Source: an uncultured Eubacteriales bacterium (GTDB taxonomy: Bacteria > Bacillota > Clostridia > Christensenellales > CAG-917). Taken from it: 51,930 bases of DNA. The notes under the pieces were generated by a model, which saw nothing but the letters and a program-made list of their open reading frames with translations, was not told the DNA's origin and did no database searches. Numbering within the stretch: the stretch's first letter is position 1; the number at the start of each line of letters is the position of its first letter. Made by a program: the position numbers and the translations under genes. The DNA lies in the NCBI GenBank assembly GCA_900548005.1, contig URIZ01000014.1:1-51930 (forward strand), in the 5' to 3' direction. Shown piece by piece: positions 1-7,737 of the stretch.

Positions 1-262
1 AGGCGGATTGCCACGCAAACGCCGCAGTCGGACAAAGCCCGAAGGGAAGGGGTAACATTGCATTTAGGGTTTCAAACGCTCACCCCTTGTAGAGATGTGA
101 ACAAAACAAAACTTATCGGGTGCAATTGCTTTTTCTTTTCGCTACGCTAGATGTTTCGACAGGCTCAACATGACAATATGGAGAAATTGATACTTTATGC
201 GCCCGAAATGAAAACATATTTTGAGCGTACTTATTGGGAAACTCGACGAAAAATATAAATAA
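1..262 (+). repeat. Dispersed mosaic repeat, copy A (cut by window start)
   Basis: This stretch shows no convincing gene. Its first 110 bases share long near-identical blocks with 4025-4095 (an AAAGCCCGAAGGGAAGGGG block, then a CATTTAGGGTTTCAAACGC block) and with 12387-12412 (GGATTGCCACGCAAACGCC). Bases 199-232 carry the GCGCCCGAAATGAAAAC block also seen at 3681 and, with one change, at 20801. The copy ends about 20 bases before the TM1266-like gene. It is the same family and orientation as the copies at 3537, 11910 and 20703. The left boundary lies outside the window. Confidence 0.75.
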
Positions 263-282
263 AGTAAGGAGTGTGTGATTTT

Positions 283-528
283 ATGAAACGTATCGGAGTG
301 GTGGGAATCGTGCTGAAAGGCGACAAAAACGTCGCGGTGGAAATGCAGAAAGTTTTGAGCGAATTTGCAGATATTATTATCGGCAGAATGGGCGTTCCGA
401 GGGAAGAAGCCAATGCAATCGCGCTTATCGTGGAAGGCACGCAAGAGCGTATATCCGCATTGACGGGAAAACTGGGACGATTTGAGAGCCTAAGCGTGAA
501 ATCCGCTTTGACGGCTTTTGAAGTGTGA
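283..528 (+). CDS. TM1266-family ACT-domain regulator
   Basis: A small protein of 81 residues beginning MKRIGVVGIVLKGDKN and containing IIGRMGVPREEANAIALIVEG. The size and pattern fit the TM1266 family, a compact ACT/NikR-C-like fold often annotated as an iron-only hydrogenase system regulator. Such proteins probably bind a small ligand through the ACT fold; no DNA-binding domain is visible. I chose ATG 283 because an AAGGAG site at 266-271 sits 11 bases upstream; the earlier in-frame GTG at 271 overlaps that site. An ABC importer follows 53 bases downstream, so the two may share a transcript and a physiological signal. No hydrogenase maturase gene is present in the window, so a hydrogenase role is unproven. 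Confidence 0.8.
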   Translation: MKRIGVVGIVLKGDKNVAVEMQKVLSEFADIIIGRMGVPREEANAIALIVEGTQERISALTGKLGRFESLSVKSALTAFEV

Positions 529-581
529 TAAAACGAACGTATAAATATTTGATAAAATTTGTATAAATAGGAGATAAATAT

Positions 582-1595
582 ATGAAAAACACAAAGAAAA
601 TCATCGCCTTTGTTGCGATGTTGGCAATGGTTGCGGTGGCGTGCTTTGCGCTTGTTGCGTGCGGCGAAAAGCCCGGCGATAAGGATATAATCGAGAACGT
701 CACGTTCTCCGCGCCCGAAGGTACGCCTGCGCTTGCGATGTTGCGCCTTGCAACCGACAATGCAAAAATCGGAGATATATCCGTCACGTACAAGGTGGTC
801 AAGCCTGCAAATATTGCAGCCGAGATGTCCGCAAAGAAGAGCGATGTCGTCATCATGCCCGTCAACGGCGGCGCAAACCTTATTAGACAAGGCGCAGGAT
901 ACAAACTTGTCAGCATTGCGGTGGACGGCAGCCTTTATATGGTGGGCAACACCCAAAAGGGCGGCAAGATAAGCATTGACGATATCAAGGGCAAGAGAAT
1001 TGCTTGTATCGGTCAAACGGGTGTGCCGGGACTTGTGTTTAGATACGTTTTGAGCGCAAACGGTATCACGATCGTTGACGAAAACACCGCTCCGAACGAA
1101 AATCAAGTGAGCGTCAGATATGCCCCAGACGGCACTGCCGCAGCGCAACTTTTGAAAGGCGGTCAAGTGGATTTCATGGTGGTGGGCGAGCCTGCCGCAA
1201 CCGCGCAAACAAACAAACTCAAACTCAATGCCGAGATGAATTTGCAAGCTGAATACGCAAAAGTGAGCGGCGCAAGCAACTATCCGCAAGCGGGACTGTT
1301 CGTGTCCGAAAGACTCTATTCAAACGAGAAGTTTATGAGCGAGCTTTTCTCCGCTCTTGCCGCAAGCAAGAAGTGGGTGAATGAAAACAAGGCGGACGTT
1401 ACGAGTTTTGCGCAAACGAACTTGTACGCGAGCGCAAATTTCCCCGCAATCGCAATTGACAGATGCGCCATCAACGCAACCGTGCTTGACGATACGCAAA
1501 AAGAGCAAGTCATCACGTTCCTTGAAAAAGTTATGCCCAAAGACGCAAAAGGGAACGCTATTGATTGGCAAAGCGCAAAATCTTTGATATTCTAA
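582..1595 (+). CDS. ABC transporter substrate-binding lipoprotein (NMT1/SsuA-like)
   Basis: A secreted lipoprotein of 337 residues. It has a lysine-containing N-terminus, a hydrophobic stretch at residues 7-23 and a lipobox L24-V25-A26-C27, so it should be lipid-anchored outside the membrane. The mature part has the two-lobed periplasmic-binding pattern of the NMT1/THI5/SsuA group: DDIKGKRIACIGQTGVPG, and later KGGQVDFMVVGEPAAT. It would capture the ligand and deliver it to the permease and ATPase encoded immediately downstream. Family members carry thiamine precursors, sulfonates or nitrate; nothing visible fixes the ligand here, and no TPP riboswitch was recognised upstream. The site AGGAGA lies 8 bases before the ATG. 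Confidence 0.85.
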   Translation: MKNTKKIIAFVAMLAMVAVACFALVACGEKPGDKDIIENVTFSAPEGTPALAMLRLATDNAKIGDISVTYKVVKPANIAAEMSAKKSDVVIMPVNGGANLIRQGAGYKLVSIAVDGSLYMVGNTQKGGKISIDDIKGKRIACIGQTGVPGLVFRYVLSANGITIVDENTAPNENQVSVRYAPDGTAAAQLLKGGQVDFMVVGEPAATAQTNKLKLNAEMNLQAEYAKVSGASNYPQAGLFVSERLYSNEKFMSELFSALAASKKWVNENKADVTSFAQTNLYASANFPAIAIDRCAINATVLDDTQKEQVITFLEKVMPKDAKGNAIDWQSAKSLIF

Positions 1596-1599
1596 TCTT

Positions 1600-2388
1600 A
1601 TGAAAGAGAAAAAACAAATCAAAATCGACAAAAAACAAGCGTGGCGGATTGCGAGCAACGTCGTGTATCCGCTCGTTTCGTTTGCTCTGGTGCTGGCGAT
1701 ATGGGCGATTGTGGCGAAGGTCAAAGACAATCCGCTCGTTTTGCCGATGCCCGACGTCGTGATTGAAGGTTTCTTCTCGCTGTGCAAGGAATCGGGATTT
1801 TGGACGGCGGTGGGCATGAGCCTTGCGCGCACGTTGATATGCTTTGTCATATCCTTTGTTGCCGCGCTTGCACTTGCGGCGCTTGGCGGACTTGCAAACC
1901 CCGTGCATAGAATCATATCTCCCATTGTCACGTTTTTGAGATCCGCGCCGACGGTTGCGGTGATACTCATTCTGTATGCGTTTGCAACAAGCAACGTTAT
2001 GGCGGTGTCGGTGGGATTTTTGGTGGCTTTTCCCATAATGTACTCGGCGTTTTACGGCGCGATAAGCGGCGTGGACAAAGACCTTGTTGAGATGGCAAAA
2101 GTCTACAAAGTTTCGCCGTGGAACAAGGTGGTAGGGGTGTATCTGCCGTCTGTGGCGGAGTGTCTTTTCGACACGAGCAAATCCACGCTTTCACTCACTC
2201 TCAAAGTCGTGGTAGCGGCGGAGATTTTGGCAGGCATAGGCAAGAGCATAGGCGGCAAAATTTCGGTGGCAAACGCCACGTTTGAGATCGCGTATTTGCT
2301 TGCGTGGACGCTTGTTGCGATTGCTCTCAGCTTTGCGCTCGAAGGCGTGGTTGCGATATTCAAGAAGATTTGGCAGGTGACAAGATGA
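1600..2388 (+). CDS. ABC transporter permease (BPD-type)
   Basis: An integral membrane protein of 262 residues with about six hydrophobic segments, the first at residues 20-42 (VVYPLVSFALVLAIWAIVAK). The cytoplasmic EAA-like loop appears near residues 150-170 (YGAISGVDKDLVEMAKVYKV), the contact site for the ATPase. It is typical of the SsuC/TauC/ThiX-like permease family. The start lies 4 bases after the stop of the binding protein and lacks a strong ribosome site, suggesting translational coupling. Its stop overlaps the ATPase start as ATGA. With its neighbours it forms a complete importer. Confidence 0.88.
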   Translation: MKEKKQIKIDKKQAWRIASNVVYPLVSFALVLAIWAIVAKVKDNPLVLPMPDVVIEGFFSLCKESGFWTAVGMSLARTLICFVISFVAALALAALGGLANPVHRIISPIVTFLRSAPTVAVILILYAFATSNVMAVSVGFLVAFPIMYSAFYGAISGVDKDLVEMAKVYKVSPWNKVVGVYLPSVAECLFDTSKSTLSLTLKVVVAAEILAGIGKSIGGKISVANATFEIAYLLAWTLVAIALSFALEGVVAIFKKIWQVTR

Positions 2389-3095
2389 GCGATATCGTGG
2401 TGAGCAATCTAAAATGCGGCTATGGTGACAAAGTCATATTCGACGGCTTTGACGTCACTTTCAAAGAGAACGCAATCAACGTTGTGCTGGGCGGCAGCGG
2501 TGTCGGAAAGACCACTCTTTTGAACGTGCTTGCAGGGCTCAAAACCTATGACGGCGAGATAAGCAACGTTGACGGCGAAGTGAGCTATATTTTTCAAAAA
2601 GACAGGTTGATCCCCACAATTTCGGTGTATAAAAACCTTGATCTGATTTTACGCTCGGTTTATAAGGACAAAAACAACCGCAAAAAAATGATAGAAGAGA
2701 TGGCTGCGCTCGTTGAGATAAGCGATGTTCTTCATTCGTTGCCGAGCGAGATAAGCGGCGGTCAGGCGCAACGCGCGGCTATGGCAAGAGCGTTTTTGTA
2801 TCCGAGCAAAGTGTTGTTGCTTGACGAGCCGTTCAAAGCACTTGACACCGCGCTCAAATCAAGGCTCATCAAAAAACTCGTGGAGCTAAATTCAATAGAG
2901 CCAAGGACGATCGTTTTTGTCACTCACGCAATCGACGAGTGTTTGCTTTGCGCCGACGAGTATTTCGTGCTTGAAGGAAGTCCCGTGCAAGTCTCGCTCA
3001 AAGGCAGCATAACAAGCGATAAAAAATCGCGTGCGCTCACCGATCGAGATCTTGAAGTCGAGCGCAATCGGTTGCTTGCCGCGCTTGCAAAATAA
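2385..3095 (+). CDS. ABC transporter ATP-binding protein
   Basis: A cytoplasmic ATPase of 236 residues that powers the importer encoded upstream. All core motifs are intact: Walker A GGSGVGKTT, Q-loop FQKD, signature SGGQAQR, Walker B VLLLDEPF with its D-loop (LD), and the switch histidine in FVTHAIDE. The start is ATG 2385, which overlaps the permease stop; the reading frame is open further upstream, but that part lies inside the permease gene. The protein is closest in style to the SsuB/TauB/ThiZ group. It is the last gene of the importer; no clear terminator follows, and the L31 promoter begins about 70 bases downstream. Confidence 0.9.
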   Translation: MSDIVVSNLKCGYGDKVIFDGFDVTFKENAINVVLGGSGVGKTTLLNVLAGLKTYDGEISNVDGEVSYIFQKDRLIPTISVYKNLDLILRSVYKDKNNRKKMIEEMAALVEISDVLHSLPSEISGGQAQRAAMARAFLYPSKVLLLDEPFKALDTALKSRLIKKLVELNSIEPRTIVFVTHAIDECLLCADEYFVLEGSPVQVSLKGSITSDKKSRALTDRDLEVERNRLLAALAK

Positions 3096-3163
3096 TTTGC
3101 AAATCGGCTAAAAAGCGTGTGGCAACTGCATGCAAAAAAGATGCGTAGGGTGCTTGCATACGC

Positions 3164-3192
3164 TTGACATTTGATTGCAAGAAAGATATAAT
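3164..3192 (+). promoter_or_regulatory. Housekeeping promoter of rpmE
   Basis: TTGACA at 3164-3169 and TATAAT at 3187-3192 are both perfect consensus hexamers with a 17-base spacer. The ATG of rpmE is 75 bases downstream, leaving a leader of about 65 nt. Confidence 0.85.
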
Positions 3193-3266
3193 AAAGAAAC
3201 TTTATATCATATTCGCGTAACATACTGGCGCGTGTGGGTGTAAAAAAACGACTCAGGAGAACCAAA

Positions 3267-3473
3267 ATGAAAGAAGGAATCCATCCCGAATACCATGACG
3301 TAACAGTCGTGTGTGCATGCGGAAACACATTCCAGACCGGTACCACCAAGAACGTCAACGAACTTCGTGTTGAAATTTGCTCCAAGTGCCATCCGTACTT
3401 CACGGGCAAACAAAAACTTGTTGACACAGGCGGACGCGTCGACAAATTCAAGAAGAGATACAATCTCGACTAA
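3267..3473 (+). CDS. rpmE: 50S ribosomal protein L31, zinc-binding type
   Basis: A 68-residue ribosomal protein beginning MKEGIHPEYHDVTVVCACG. The zinc ligands are present as CAC (residues 16-18) and CSKC, so this is the zinc-containing (C+) form of L31, which sits at the subunit interface of the 50S particle. ATG 3267 is preferred because CAGGAGA lies about 8 bases upstream and the protein then has the normal family length; the earlier in-frame GTG at 3234 would add an untypical basic extension. The gene is monocistronic, with its own consensus promoter (3164-3192) and an intrinsic terminator (3487-3532). No zinc-free paralogue is in this window. Confidence 0.96.
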   Translation: MKEGIHPEYHDVTVVCACGNTFQTGTTKNVNELRVEICSKCHPYFTGKQKLVDTGGRVDKFKKRYNLD

Positions 3474-3486
3474 CAGGAAAAGAAGA

Positions 3487-3532
3487 TGCAGACTGCGGGG
3501 GATTACGCCGTGTCTGCATTTTTCTTTTTTTG
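3487..3532 (+). terminator. Intrinsic terminator of rpmE
   Basis: The stem ATGCAGAC (3487-3494) pairs with GTCTGCAT (3513-3520) and is followed by a T-rich run to 3532. It lies 14 bases after the rpmE stop. Confidence 0.88.
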
Positions 3533-3536
3533 AGTG

Positions 3537-4135
3537 TGCTATTGAGCGACTAGCGTCGTCGGCGAGAAATGAATAATTAATAATGAGTAATTAATAATTA
3601 TGGTGCGGGCGCAAAAGTCTGTGGTTTCGTTTCCACGAGATCCTTCGACTACGCTCAGGATGACAGGTTTTGTGGGACGCGCCCGAAATGAAAACCTATT
3701 CGTAGCGTACTTATAAACGGAATGTGTGATTTCGAAGACGGAACACGAGCCGCCGACCGCGAGATTGATGAGCGGTCTTATGCCGAGCACTTATTCAAGG
3801 TGTACTTATTCACGGAATGTGCTTGTTCGGAGTGAGCGTTCGCAAGGCGAACGCCTAGATAAGCGCCGAGCAAGACGGTTGTACGAGCGACTGCGCCGTG
3901 TTGTTGGCTGCTGCCTGGCGCACAAAGCGTGGTGGCATAATGAGTGTACGATACCTATCTATGCGAGTGCCGACTTCCCCTCTTCGAGCGATGTGTAAAA
4001 AGAGTAAGCACTATGTTCGAGAAGTAGGGGAAAGCCCGAAGGGAAGGGGTAACATTGCATTTAGGGTTTCAAACGCACACCATTTGTAGACCTGTAAAAC
4101 CATAAAACTTATACACGTACTCTGCCTATACGGAG
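3537..4135 (+). repeat. Dispersed mosaic repeat, copy B
   Basis: About 600 bases without a believable gene. The copy starts with GCTATTGAGCGACTAGCG, also seen in near form at 11911. It then carries AATAATTATGGTGCGGGCGC (as at 20711), the GCGCCCGAAATGAAAAC block, the TTATAAACGGAATGTG block, GATTTCGAAGACGGAA, the GCGACTGCGCC(A/G)TGTTGTTG module, GGCGCACAAAGCG, and finally AAAGCCCGAAGGGAAGGGG as in copy A. It also contains a CTTCGACTACGCTCAGGATGA block, a motif resembling small interspersed repeats of many bacterial genomes. Short ORFs on both strands here look like noise. The DUF1385-PrmC gene starts about 25 bases further on. Confidence 0.8.
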
Positions 4136-4159
4136 CGTGCATTATAACTTAAACAAAAT

Positions 4160-6079
4160 ATGAAAGAAAAAACAAAGAAAGTCAAAGAGCCGAGACCGAA
4201 GAACGTCATCGACAAAAAGTCCAAGGCGGTGCGCCGTACAAATATCGGCGGTCAAGCCGTGCTCGAAGGCGTGATGATGAAGGGCGAACATTCCATTGCC
4301 ACCGCCGTTCGCACGCCGAGCGGTGACATCACGGTTGAGAGCAAATATATCAAGAGTCCCAAAGAGCGCAATTGGTTTTTGCGCTTGCCGTTTGTGCGCG
4401 GAGTGGTGAATCTCTTCACACAACTTTTTCAAGGCACGGGCATTATGATGCGTTCCGCCGAAGTGTACGGCGATTATGCAGAGCCGAGCAAGTTTGAAAA
4501 ATGGATGGCGGACAAATTTAAAATCAATCCCATGAATTTGCTTATGGGATTTTCGGTGATTCTCGGCGTATTGCTCGCGGTTGCGCTGTTTATGGTGTTG
4601 CCAAACGTGATTGCAACGGCGATTTGCGACAATATCGCGGCAATCAAAGGCTCGGATTTGTACAGCCTTTGGTACAGCCTAATCGAAGGCGGCTTTATGC
4701 TTGTGATTTTTGTAAGTTACATCTTGATCGTGTCCTTGATGAAGGACGTGCGCAGGGTGTTTATGTATCACGGCGCAGAGCATAAAGTCATCACTTGCTA
4801 TGAGCACGGGCTCGATCTCAACGTGGAAAACGCAAAGAAGATGAGAAGAGAACATTCTCGTTGCGGCACGACGTTCCTTTTCTTCGTCGTGGCGGTCAGT
4901 ATTATGGTGTTTGTGCTTATCAACGTCATGATTGAAAAGTGCGGATTGTCCGTTTCTGCCGATCAACTTGGCAAAGCGGGCGCAAAAGTGGTGAACGGAC
5001 TTATCAAAATCGGATTTAAGCTGTTGTTCTTGCCGGTTGTGGCAGGCGTCAGCTATGAGCTGTTGAAATTGCTTGCAAAGAGCGATTGCTTGTTTGTGCG
5101 TATTCTTCGCGCGCCGGGCATGGCTCTTCAAAAACTCACCACAAAAGAGCCGACCGACGATATGCTCGAAGTGTCCATAACCGCATTCAAGACCGTGCAG
5201 GAAATGGACGCAAACCCAAATCTCGAAGAGAAGAAGTTTGACATCCGCGTGCCGTACGGCGTTGCGAGAAACAAGATAGAAAACATCGCAAAGGATGCGG
5301 ACGAGGCGGATATAGACTGGCTGTTTGTGGAAGTCACGGGCAAAAAACGCAGCGAACTTAAAGATATAAAAACTCTCACCAAAGCGGAGTTTGAAAGCGC
5401 AGAAAGCATCGCAAAGAAGATGGCGGACGGAACGCCGCTTCAATATGCGCTCGGATATGCGTATTTTTACGGCATCAAGATCTCCGTCAACCAAAACGTG
5501 CTTATCCCTCGTCCCGAAACGGAAGAACTCGTTGAAAAGGCAATCAAAGTCATCGACGAGAAAAACGCCGCTATGGACGGCGACAAGAAGTGCGACGTGC
5601 TCGATCTTTGCACTGGCAGTGGTGCGATTGCGGTTGCCATTGCAAAGAACACAAAAGCCAACGTGTCCGCTTGCGACGTCAGCGTGGGCGCGATTGACGT
5701 TGCGCTTGCCAACTCTCTTAACACGGGAGTGCGCGTGGACTTTTCAAAGGGCGATATGTGGAGCGCGGTTGCCAAAAAGCAATTTGACGTCATCGTGTCC
5801 AATCCGCCGTATATCCCCACCGAAGACGTGTCGAAACTTGACGCAAAGGTGAAAGATTTTGAGCCGAAACTTGCGCTTGACGGCGATGTGGACGGGCTCA
5901 AATTCTACCGCATAATCGCGCAAAAGCTTGACGAGCATCTCAAAGAAGACGGTGTGTTGCTTGTGGAATTCGGATATGACCAAGCAGAAAAAATCACCGA
6001 GATTTTTGCAAAATACAACGTTGAGATCGTCAAAGACATAGAAGGAAACGATCGTATCGCCGTGGTGAAAAGAGTATGA
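4160..6079 (+). CDS. prmC: Fusion: DUF1385 membrane protein + PrmC glutamine methyltransferase
   Basis: A 639-residue protein made of two families usually encoded separately. Residues about 25-340 are DUF1385: NIGGQAVLEGVMMKGEH, several membrane segments (about 125-155, 175-198, 232-258, 290-312), and the conserved MYHGAEHKVITCYE and EHSRCGTTFLF motifs. Residues about 360-639 are PrmC/HemK: the SAM-binding DLCTGSGAIAVAIA near residue 482 and the catalytic NPPYIP at 548-553. PrmC methylates the glutamine of the GGQ motif in class I release factors; here that would be PrfA, whose gene begins in the ATGA overlap at 6076. The DUF1385 role is unknown. The fusion would anchor the methyltransferase to the membrane. 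No clear ribosome binding site precedes ATG 4160, and the repeat copy B lies just upstream. Confidence 0.9.
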   Translation: MKEKTKKVKEPRPKNVIDKKSKAVRRTNIGGQAVLEGVMMKGEHSIATAVRTPSGDITVESKYIKSPKERNWFLRLPFVRGVVNLFTQLFQGTGIMMRSAEVYGDYAEPSKFEKWMADKFKINPMNLLMGFSVILGVLLAVALFMVLPNVIATAICDNIAAIKGSDLYSLWYSLIEGGFMLVIFVSYILIVSLMKDVRRVFMYHGAEHKVITCYEHGLDLNVENAKKMRREHSRCGTTFLFFVVAVSIMVFVLINVMIEKCGLSVSADQLGKAGAKVVNGLIKIGFKLLFLPVVAGVSYELLKLLAKSDCLFVRILRAPGMALQKLTTKEPTDDMLEVSITAFKTVQEMDANPNLEEKKFDIRVPYGVARNKIENIAKDADEADIDWLFVEVTGKKRSELKDIKTLTKAEFESAESIAKKMADGTPLQYALGYAYFYGIKISVNQNVLIPRPETEELVEKAIKVIDEKNAAMDGDKKCDVLDLCTGSGAIAVAIAKNTKANVSACDVSVGAIDVALANSLNTGVRVDFSKGDMWSAVAKKQFDVIVSNPPYIPTEDVSKLDAKVKDFEPKLALDGDVDGLKFYRIIAQKLDEHLKEDGVLLVEFGYDQAEKITEIFAKYNVEIVKDIEGNDRIAVVKRV

Positions 6080-7164
6080 AGATTTCAGACGCCATGCATA
6101 CAAAACTTGAAAAGATAAAGGCGCGCTATGCGGAAGTGGGCGAGCTTTTGTCCAAAAACGAAGTCATTTGCGATCAGGAGAAATTCCGCTCGCTCTCAAA
6201 AGAGCACAGCGATCTCGAACCTATCGTGGAGATTTTTGACAGATATCTCAAACACAAGAGCGATTTTGACGACCTTGAAGAGATGATTGCAATCGAAAGC
6301 GATCAGGATATGAAGGCTCTCGAAAAGCAAGAGCTCGACGATTTGAGAGATGAGATCGACAAGGACGGCGCGGATTTGAAAATCGCATTGCTCCCCAAAG
6401 ATCCCAACGAAGACAACAACGTCATTATGGAAATACGCGCGGGCGCAGGTGGGGACGAGGCGGCTTTGTTCGGCACGGAACTTATGAAGATGTATCGCCA
6501 CTATGCAGAGAACAATCGCTGGAAAGTGGAAGAAGTCAACATGAATTTCACCGAGCTCGGCGGCGCAAAGGAGCTTGTGTTTTTGATTGCCGGCAAGGGC
6601 GCGTGGGGCAAGCTCAAATTCGAAAGCGGCGTGCATAGAGTGCAGCGTGTGCCCGAGACCGAATCGCAAGGCAGAGTGCATACGTCAACCGTCACGGTGG
6701 CGGTGCTTCCCGAAGCGCAGGACGTTGAAGTCAATCTAAACGAAAACGACATCAAGGTGGACACCTATCGAAGCGGCGGCGCGGGCGGTCAGCATGTCAA
6801 CAAGACGGAAAGCGCAATCCGCATGACGCACATACCCACGGGCATTGTGGTGGAGTGCCAAGACGAGAGAAGTCAGATCAAGAACAGAGAAAAGGCTCTC
6901 AAAGTGCTCAAATCCAGAGTGTACGATTTCTATCAGTCGCAGGCGCAAAAGGAGTATGCCGAAAATCGCCGCGCGCAAGTGGGCACGGGGGATAGAAGCG
7001 AGCGTATACGCACCTACAACTTTCCGCAAGGCAGGGTAACCGACCACAGAATCGGGCTGACGCTTTACAGCCTTGACAAGTTTCTTTTGGGCGATATGGA
7101 CGAGATGATATCCGCTCTTCAAATCGCGCTGCAAAACAAGATGCTCGAAAACGTGGAAGAATGA
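6076..7164 (+). CDS. prfA: Peptide chain release factor 1
   Basis: A 362-residue release factor that recognises UAA and UAG stop codons and triggers peptide release. The GGQ motif that reaches the peptidyl-transferase centre is within GGAGGQHVNKTES. The anticodon-like PxT motif of RF1 is PET in VQRVPETESQGRVHTS, not the SPF of RF2. Length and order of domains are standard. It overlaps the DUF1385-PrmC gene by four bases (ATGA), so the modifying enzyme and its target are co-translated. After the stop, TATCATAC and GTATGATA (7169-7188) form a small hairpin without a T-run. Confidence 0.96.
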   Translation: MKISDAMHTKLEKIKARYAEVGELLSKNEVICDQEKFRSLSKEHSDLEPIVEIFDRYLKHKSDFDDLEEMIAIESDQDMKALEKQELDDLRDEIDKDGADLKIALLPKDPNEDNNVIMEIRAGAGGDEAALFGTELMKMYRHYAENNRWKVEEVNMNFTELGGAKELVFLIAGKGAWGKLKFESGVHRVQRVPETESQGRVHTSTVTVAVLPEAQDVEVNLNENDIKVDTYRSGGAGGQHVNKTESAIRMTHIPTGIVVECQDERSQIKNREKALKVLKSRVYDFYQSQAQKEYAENRRAQVGTGDRSERIRTYNFPQGRVTDHRIGLTLYSLDKFLLGDMDEMISALQIALQNKMLENVEE

Positions 7165-7266
7165 GCATAATATCATACTATCGTATGATAAAAGGTCAAT
7201 TTTCGCCCCTTTATAAAGAGAAAATCCGTCAGTTTTGAAAAAGTGTCGATTTTTGAAAATTGCGGG

Positions 7267-7295
7267 TTGAAATTGACGGATATATTAGATATAAT
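7267..7295 (+). promoter_or_regulatory. Promoter of the small P-loop gene and thrC
   Basis: TTGAAA (7267-7272) and TATAAT (7290-7295) are separated by 17 bases. The spacer is entered by TGACGGAT (7274-7281), which is the inverse of ATCCGTCA at 7224-7231; this could be an operator or a DNA loop site. An ACGGAGG ribosome site follows before ATG 7315. Confidence 0.75.
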
Positions 7296-7314
7296 GTAAG
7301 TACGGAGGTGCTTT

Positions 7315-7728
7315 ATGATTAAATTCATCACAGGCGCAAAAGGTACAGGCAAGACCAAAATCATCATCGATATGGCAAACGACAACGTCGAAACCGCAAA
7401 AGGCGATATCGTCTTTGTGACCGATACGGACAGATATATGTATTCGCTCCGCTATCAAGTTCGCGTGGTCAATGCCAAACAACTCAAGAAAGGCGACGCG
7501 CCCATCAGTGAAGAGGCGCTCATCGGTTTCATCAGGGGACTGCTTGCAGGCAATCACGACATCGAGACACTCTACATCGACGGCGCGCACAGAATGCTCG
7601 GCAAGACCGTCTTCGAGATGGAAGACTTCTTCAACGACATTCGTGAAGTGGCAAAGAACACAAACACGCAATTCGTGATCACTGTCAGCGAAAACGAAGA
7701 GAATTTCCCGGAGTTTCTTCGCAAATAA
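7315..7728 (+). CDS. Small P-loop NTPase, function unknown
   Basis: A 137-residue cytoplasmic protein with an N-terminal Walker A motif GAKGTGKTK (residues 7-15) and a likely Walker B strand TLYIDGAHRML (about 85-95), where the aspartate follows a hydrophobic run. This is a minimal NTPase core, far shorter than AAA+ or RecA proteins. It has its own promoter and a good AGGAGGT-like ribosome site, and ends 9 bases before thrC. I do not recognise a specific family; similar short ATP-binding proteins occur in Clostridia. A role in threonine metabolism is not implied by the sequence beyond proximity. Confidence 0.75.
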   Translation: MIKFITGAKGTGKTKIIIDMANDNVETAKGDIVFVTDTDRYMYSLRYQVRVVNAKQLKKGDAPISEEALIGFIRGLLAGNHDIETLYIDGAHRMLGKTVFEMEDFFNDIREVAKNTNTQFVITVSENEENFPEFLRK

Positions 7729-7737
7729 GGATGGGTT

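Noticed and set aside
1..281. TPP riboswitch upstream of the ABC importer cluster.
   Set aside because: No CUGAGA-type core or conserved stems were found; the region is part of the dispersed repeat.
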